DNA from: Mytilus californianus
Taxonomy: Eukaryota > Mollusca > Bivalvia > Mytilida > Mytilidae
Assembly (NCBI RefSeq): GCF_021869535.1
Contig: NW_026262734.1
Location: 98,089,285 to 98,153,284 of the forward strand
Reading direction: 5' to 3'
Length of the DNA stretch: 64,000 bases
Numbering within the stretch: the first letter of the stretch is position 1; each line of letters opens with the position of its first letter. Of this stretch, positions 61,571 to 64,000 are shown piece after piece. The notes under the pieces are model-generated. The model made no database searches and was not told the origin of the DNA. It saw nothing but the letters and a program-made list of their open reading frames with translations. The translations under genes and the position numbers were made by a program.

Positions 61571-61872
61571 TTCTTTGTAAATACATGTTTTATTTATATC
61601 AGAATTAAAGAATTCCATTTATACCGGAATTAGCAACTTTTCTCAAACTTAAAAATTATTTAAACTTATTTTTTTCTTGTTTTTATTGGGGTGTTGAAGG
61701 GATTGGATGGTAAGGAAAAGGTGTATTTTAAAATATAAATTGGGTGACTGGGTATGTTTATATTGATTGGGATGCGCTATGTATTTACTTTTTTGACGCG
61801 CGCAGAGTTTCCTAAGTACTGGATACATGTATATATTGTAACCGGAGAGCATGAATTTCATTACAAAATTGC

Positions 61873-61945
61873 TTGTCTCCACCGGGACTCGAACCCGGGA
61901 CCTCTGTGTTACAAGGCAGCGCGTATACCGACTGAGCTAAAGAAG
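61873..61945 (-). pseudogene. tRNA-like sequence (probably a tRNA pseudogene or SINE head)
   Basis: The T-arm is perfect (CCGGG-TTCGAGT-CCCGG) and there is a good A-box (TAGCTCAGTCGGTA). The acceptor stem pairs in six of seven places with two wobbles, the D-stem in three of four, but the anticodon stem does not form a regular five-pair helix around TTGTAAC. Without CCA or a convincing anticodon arm I call it a tRNA-derived pseudogene, possibly of valine type; a functional tRNA is less likely. Confidence 0.5.
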
Positions 61946-62164
61946 TACTTCCTTAACTCAACCGCTTACGGCTGACTAAGTATCTACCACATTTACTAAG
62001 GGAAGCAATCCCGTCACAATATATATAATCATAGATGGCAGTTAATAATAGTTAAAATACTAAAGCTAAAATGAGATTTCCAAGGCAAACATAATTTCGT
62101 AGTGATAAATGAATAGGGTGTAGGTCTGTGTGTTCCCCCCTTTTTTTGTTAAATGTATTTTTGT

Positions 62165-62530
62165 TTTACGTTTTCTGTTTTGTTTTGAGGGTCTTTGGTT
62201 GTTTTTGTAATAGCAGTTTTAATTGTGGTTGTATTACCCATGATTCTCTACAAATCGCTTCTTGTGCTATCGACAGGAATTTTTGGGGGTAACAGTTGCG
62301 CTGAAGCTTTGGATTTGATATGATTTTTAATATCAGTTTTTTTTTACTTTTTGGCCTCTTTCGACGTCTTCTTTCTTTTATGTGGAGGACCCAGTACGTG
62401 GCGACTGGTGCGTTCGACACTAATCTTAAATGACTAGGACTGTCAGTTTTTTCCTGCCGAAGGTCGTTTGTTCTGTCCAGGCACTCTGGCTCTGCCTCCA
62501 TCCGATGAATGAACACTGATGACCACGATA
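62165..62530 (-). repeat. Probable dispersed repeat piece
   Basis: GACCCAGTACGTGGCGACTG, GTGCGTTCGACACTAATC and TTTTTCCTGCCGAAGGTCG form a block I associate with mollusc dispersed repeats. No second copy in this window. The 132-codon frame through it is lysine-rich and has no domain. Confidence 0.35.
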
Positions 62531-63379
62531 GTAATAAAAGTTGCGTTAAAATATCAATAATCAATCAATTAATTAATTTTATTTCCAGTCTTTTGACATA
62601 TGTCTTATGAACAATGTAGGTATGTTAAAACAATTATGACGCCATTACGATGATTGAACTAATTAACATAAAAAACCCGTTCCCTTATATAAATGATAAA
62701 TCCATGATTAATACCATCTATTACAACACACACATGTCTGTAGAAAGAAGGGCAATGTATCTGAATTTTGGAGATAAGTTCTTGAGGTTCAGTACGAACG
62801 TAAATTTAGTAAATAAATATTCCATGGTGAAGGGAGACAAGGAAAGACAACATGAATATAAAAAGGTACAGTTTAAAAAAAAAATGAATTGAAGGTATAA
62901 TTAATGCAAGTTCAACCAAAATATGGTTCCTCGAAGAAAAATTAAATGATTACTTTAAGTTCATGATAATTCAACAGTATAGCAGAAATTCGAAATAAAA
63001 CACAAGTAAATAAATACAGCGGTGTGCGCAATCCGTTGCCTCAGGAATTGAAAATCGAAGTTGTAAAGACCAATATCGGCTGATACAAATATTGAATATT
63101 ACTAAGGTACAATATGTAATGGATAAATAATTATACGAGCCTCCAATGTTTGCCGAAACGTTTTCGTCAAATGTATAACAATGATAAAGATGTAAATATG
63201 TAAAAGTAATCGGAAAAGTTTGCTAGTTTTACTTTGAAATGTTTTCAAGTGTCACCGAATTCAATTTCCGTAAACATTGAGCATTATGTGTGTATCATTA
63301 TCATAAAACGTTATAAAATAAGATTTCATGTCACTATAAGTCATAACTTTATGCCTATTTCAACGTTTTTTGCTTTTTT

Positions 63380-63625
63380 TTTTGTCGAGCCAACGACATT
63401 TATGTCTCGGAAGCGAGACATAACAATCATATGTATACATCGGTGGTCTCGATGTAGCGTTTTTGTCTCGAGTGCGGGAGGTCGTAGATACAAACCGCGA
63501 TCGGGTCAATTGGTATTTGCTGCTCTCCGTTTAGAACTTGGCATTTAGGAGTAAGAGCAAAGGCTGGTGTGCTCGGAATCTGAATATTTTGTCCGGGTAG
63601 GGTGAAATGTGCCAGATTTTTTATT
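63380..63625 (+). repeat. tRNA-derived SINE-like repeat
   Basis: GTCTCGAGTGCGGGAGGTCG then TAGATACAAACCGCGATCGG looks like a mutated B-box region of a tRNA head, followed by a non-tRNA body (TAAGAGCAAAGGCTGGTGTG, TTTTGTCCGGGTAGGGTGAA). A small hairpin TGTCTCG-GAAG-CGAGACA precedes it at 63403-63420. Family known to me from molluscs by memory only. Confidence 0.45.
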
Positions 63626-63869
63626 TTATAAAACGTTACCATAGTAGCCTTGGACTTTAATTTATTTGTGCATATGTTGTGAAATCTATTGTAAACAATT
63701 TACCGTAACAATTGTATGCTATATTAAAGTTGTAGTTCTAAAACTTTTTGACAGATTCTGTCTAGACATTAACATGACTAAGTAAGATACAACAGATACG
63801 AATAATTTGCATAATCGATGCATCTGTTTGTCGTTAATAAGTACGGTTGCATTCTTCTTATATCAAAGA

Positions 63870-64000
63870 CAGATCTTAGGACAAGATTTAGGATATTAAT
63901 CTTAGGACATGATTTAAAATTATCTTAGGACAGGATTTAGGATAATCTTAGGACAGGATTTAGGATAATCTTAGGACAGGATTTAAGATAATCTTAGGAC
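63870..64000. repeat. About 23-bp tandem repeat, cut by window end
   Basis: At least five units of ATCTTAGGACAGGATTTAGG followed by ATA, with slightly diverged units at the left. Extends beyond the window. Confidence 0.92.

Noticed and set aside
61873-61945. Functional tRNA gene
   Set aside because: The T-arm is perfect, but the anticodon stem does not pair and the acceptor stem is weak.
62166-62564. 132-codon minus-strand frame
   Set aside because: Lysine/arginine-rich translation of a probable dispersed repeat; no domain.

Overview
This window looks like nuclear DNA of a bivalve mollusc, most likely a marine mussel (Mytilus-like). The background is AT-rich and crowded with short dispersed repeats, several of which I associate with mussel sequence, together with mollusc-type minisatellites, fold-back elements and tRNA-derived pieces. 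I find no convincing host protein-coding gene. Nearly all real coding capacity belongs to two mobile elements. The rest is repeats and unremarkable AT-rich DNA.

The main object is a complete Polinton/Maverick element (adintovirus-like integrated virus) at 31444-44761, 13,318 bp. It has 129-bp terminal inverted repeats differing at one base, AG...CT ends and a perfect 6-bp target duplication (AATAAG). Left to right it carries: a small protein read inward from the left TIR (+). Then a tightly packed minus-strand block: two-helix membrane protein, Gly/Leu-rich virion-type protein, penton-like minor capsid, a 49-aa protein, major capsid, small basic protein, Polinton-type 279-aa protein, zinc protein, packaging ATPase. 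Then a plus-strand pair: zinc-ribbon/phospholipase-A2-like protein and retroviral-type integrase with chromodomain. Finally a minus-strand set: coiled-coil fibre-like protein, adenain-like protease and protein-primed DNA polymerase B, the last starting in or near the right TIR. This is a full replication, integration, maturation, packaging and capsid set. Most minus-strand genes start at a shared box, TATAAATAAATG, which also contains AATAAA and often the stop codon of the gene before. Hairpins lie at both convergent junctions. The PLA2 and integrase frames meet in a run of seven A.

The second element, 13639-18745 on the minus strand, is a tyrosine-recombinase retrotransposon of the DIRS/Ngaro/PAT kind: gag with a zinc knuckle, reverse transcriptase with YLDD, RNase H and a tyrosine recombinase, bounded by split direct repeats in the order A1-ORFs-B1-A2-B2 (A 291 bp, B 103 bp, both nearly identical between copies). 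A single in-frame TAG separates RT from RNase H.

Elsewhere: tandem arrays (46 bp at 1-1205; 55 bp at 26896-27170; 63 bp around 45900-46620; 60 bp at 48503-49530; about 65 and 25 bp at 51640-52405; about 120 bp at 60195-60735; about 23 bp at 63870-64000), small inverted-repeat transposons (TTA duplications at 11104, 56823 and 57413; TTAA at 44911; CAG...CTG at 21420), fold-back elements (2904, 11568, 20356, 30263, 60480), a 5'-truncated retroelement tail at 45948-46500, and many copies of five or six dispersed families.
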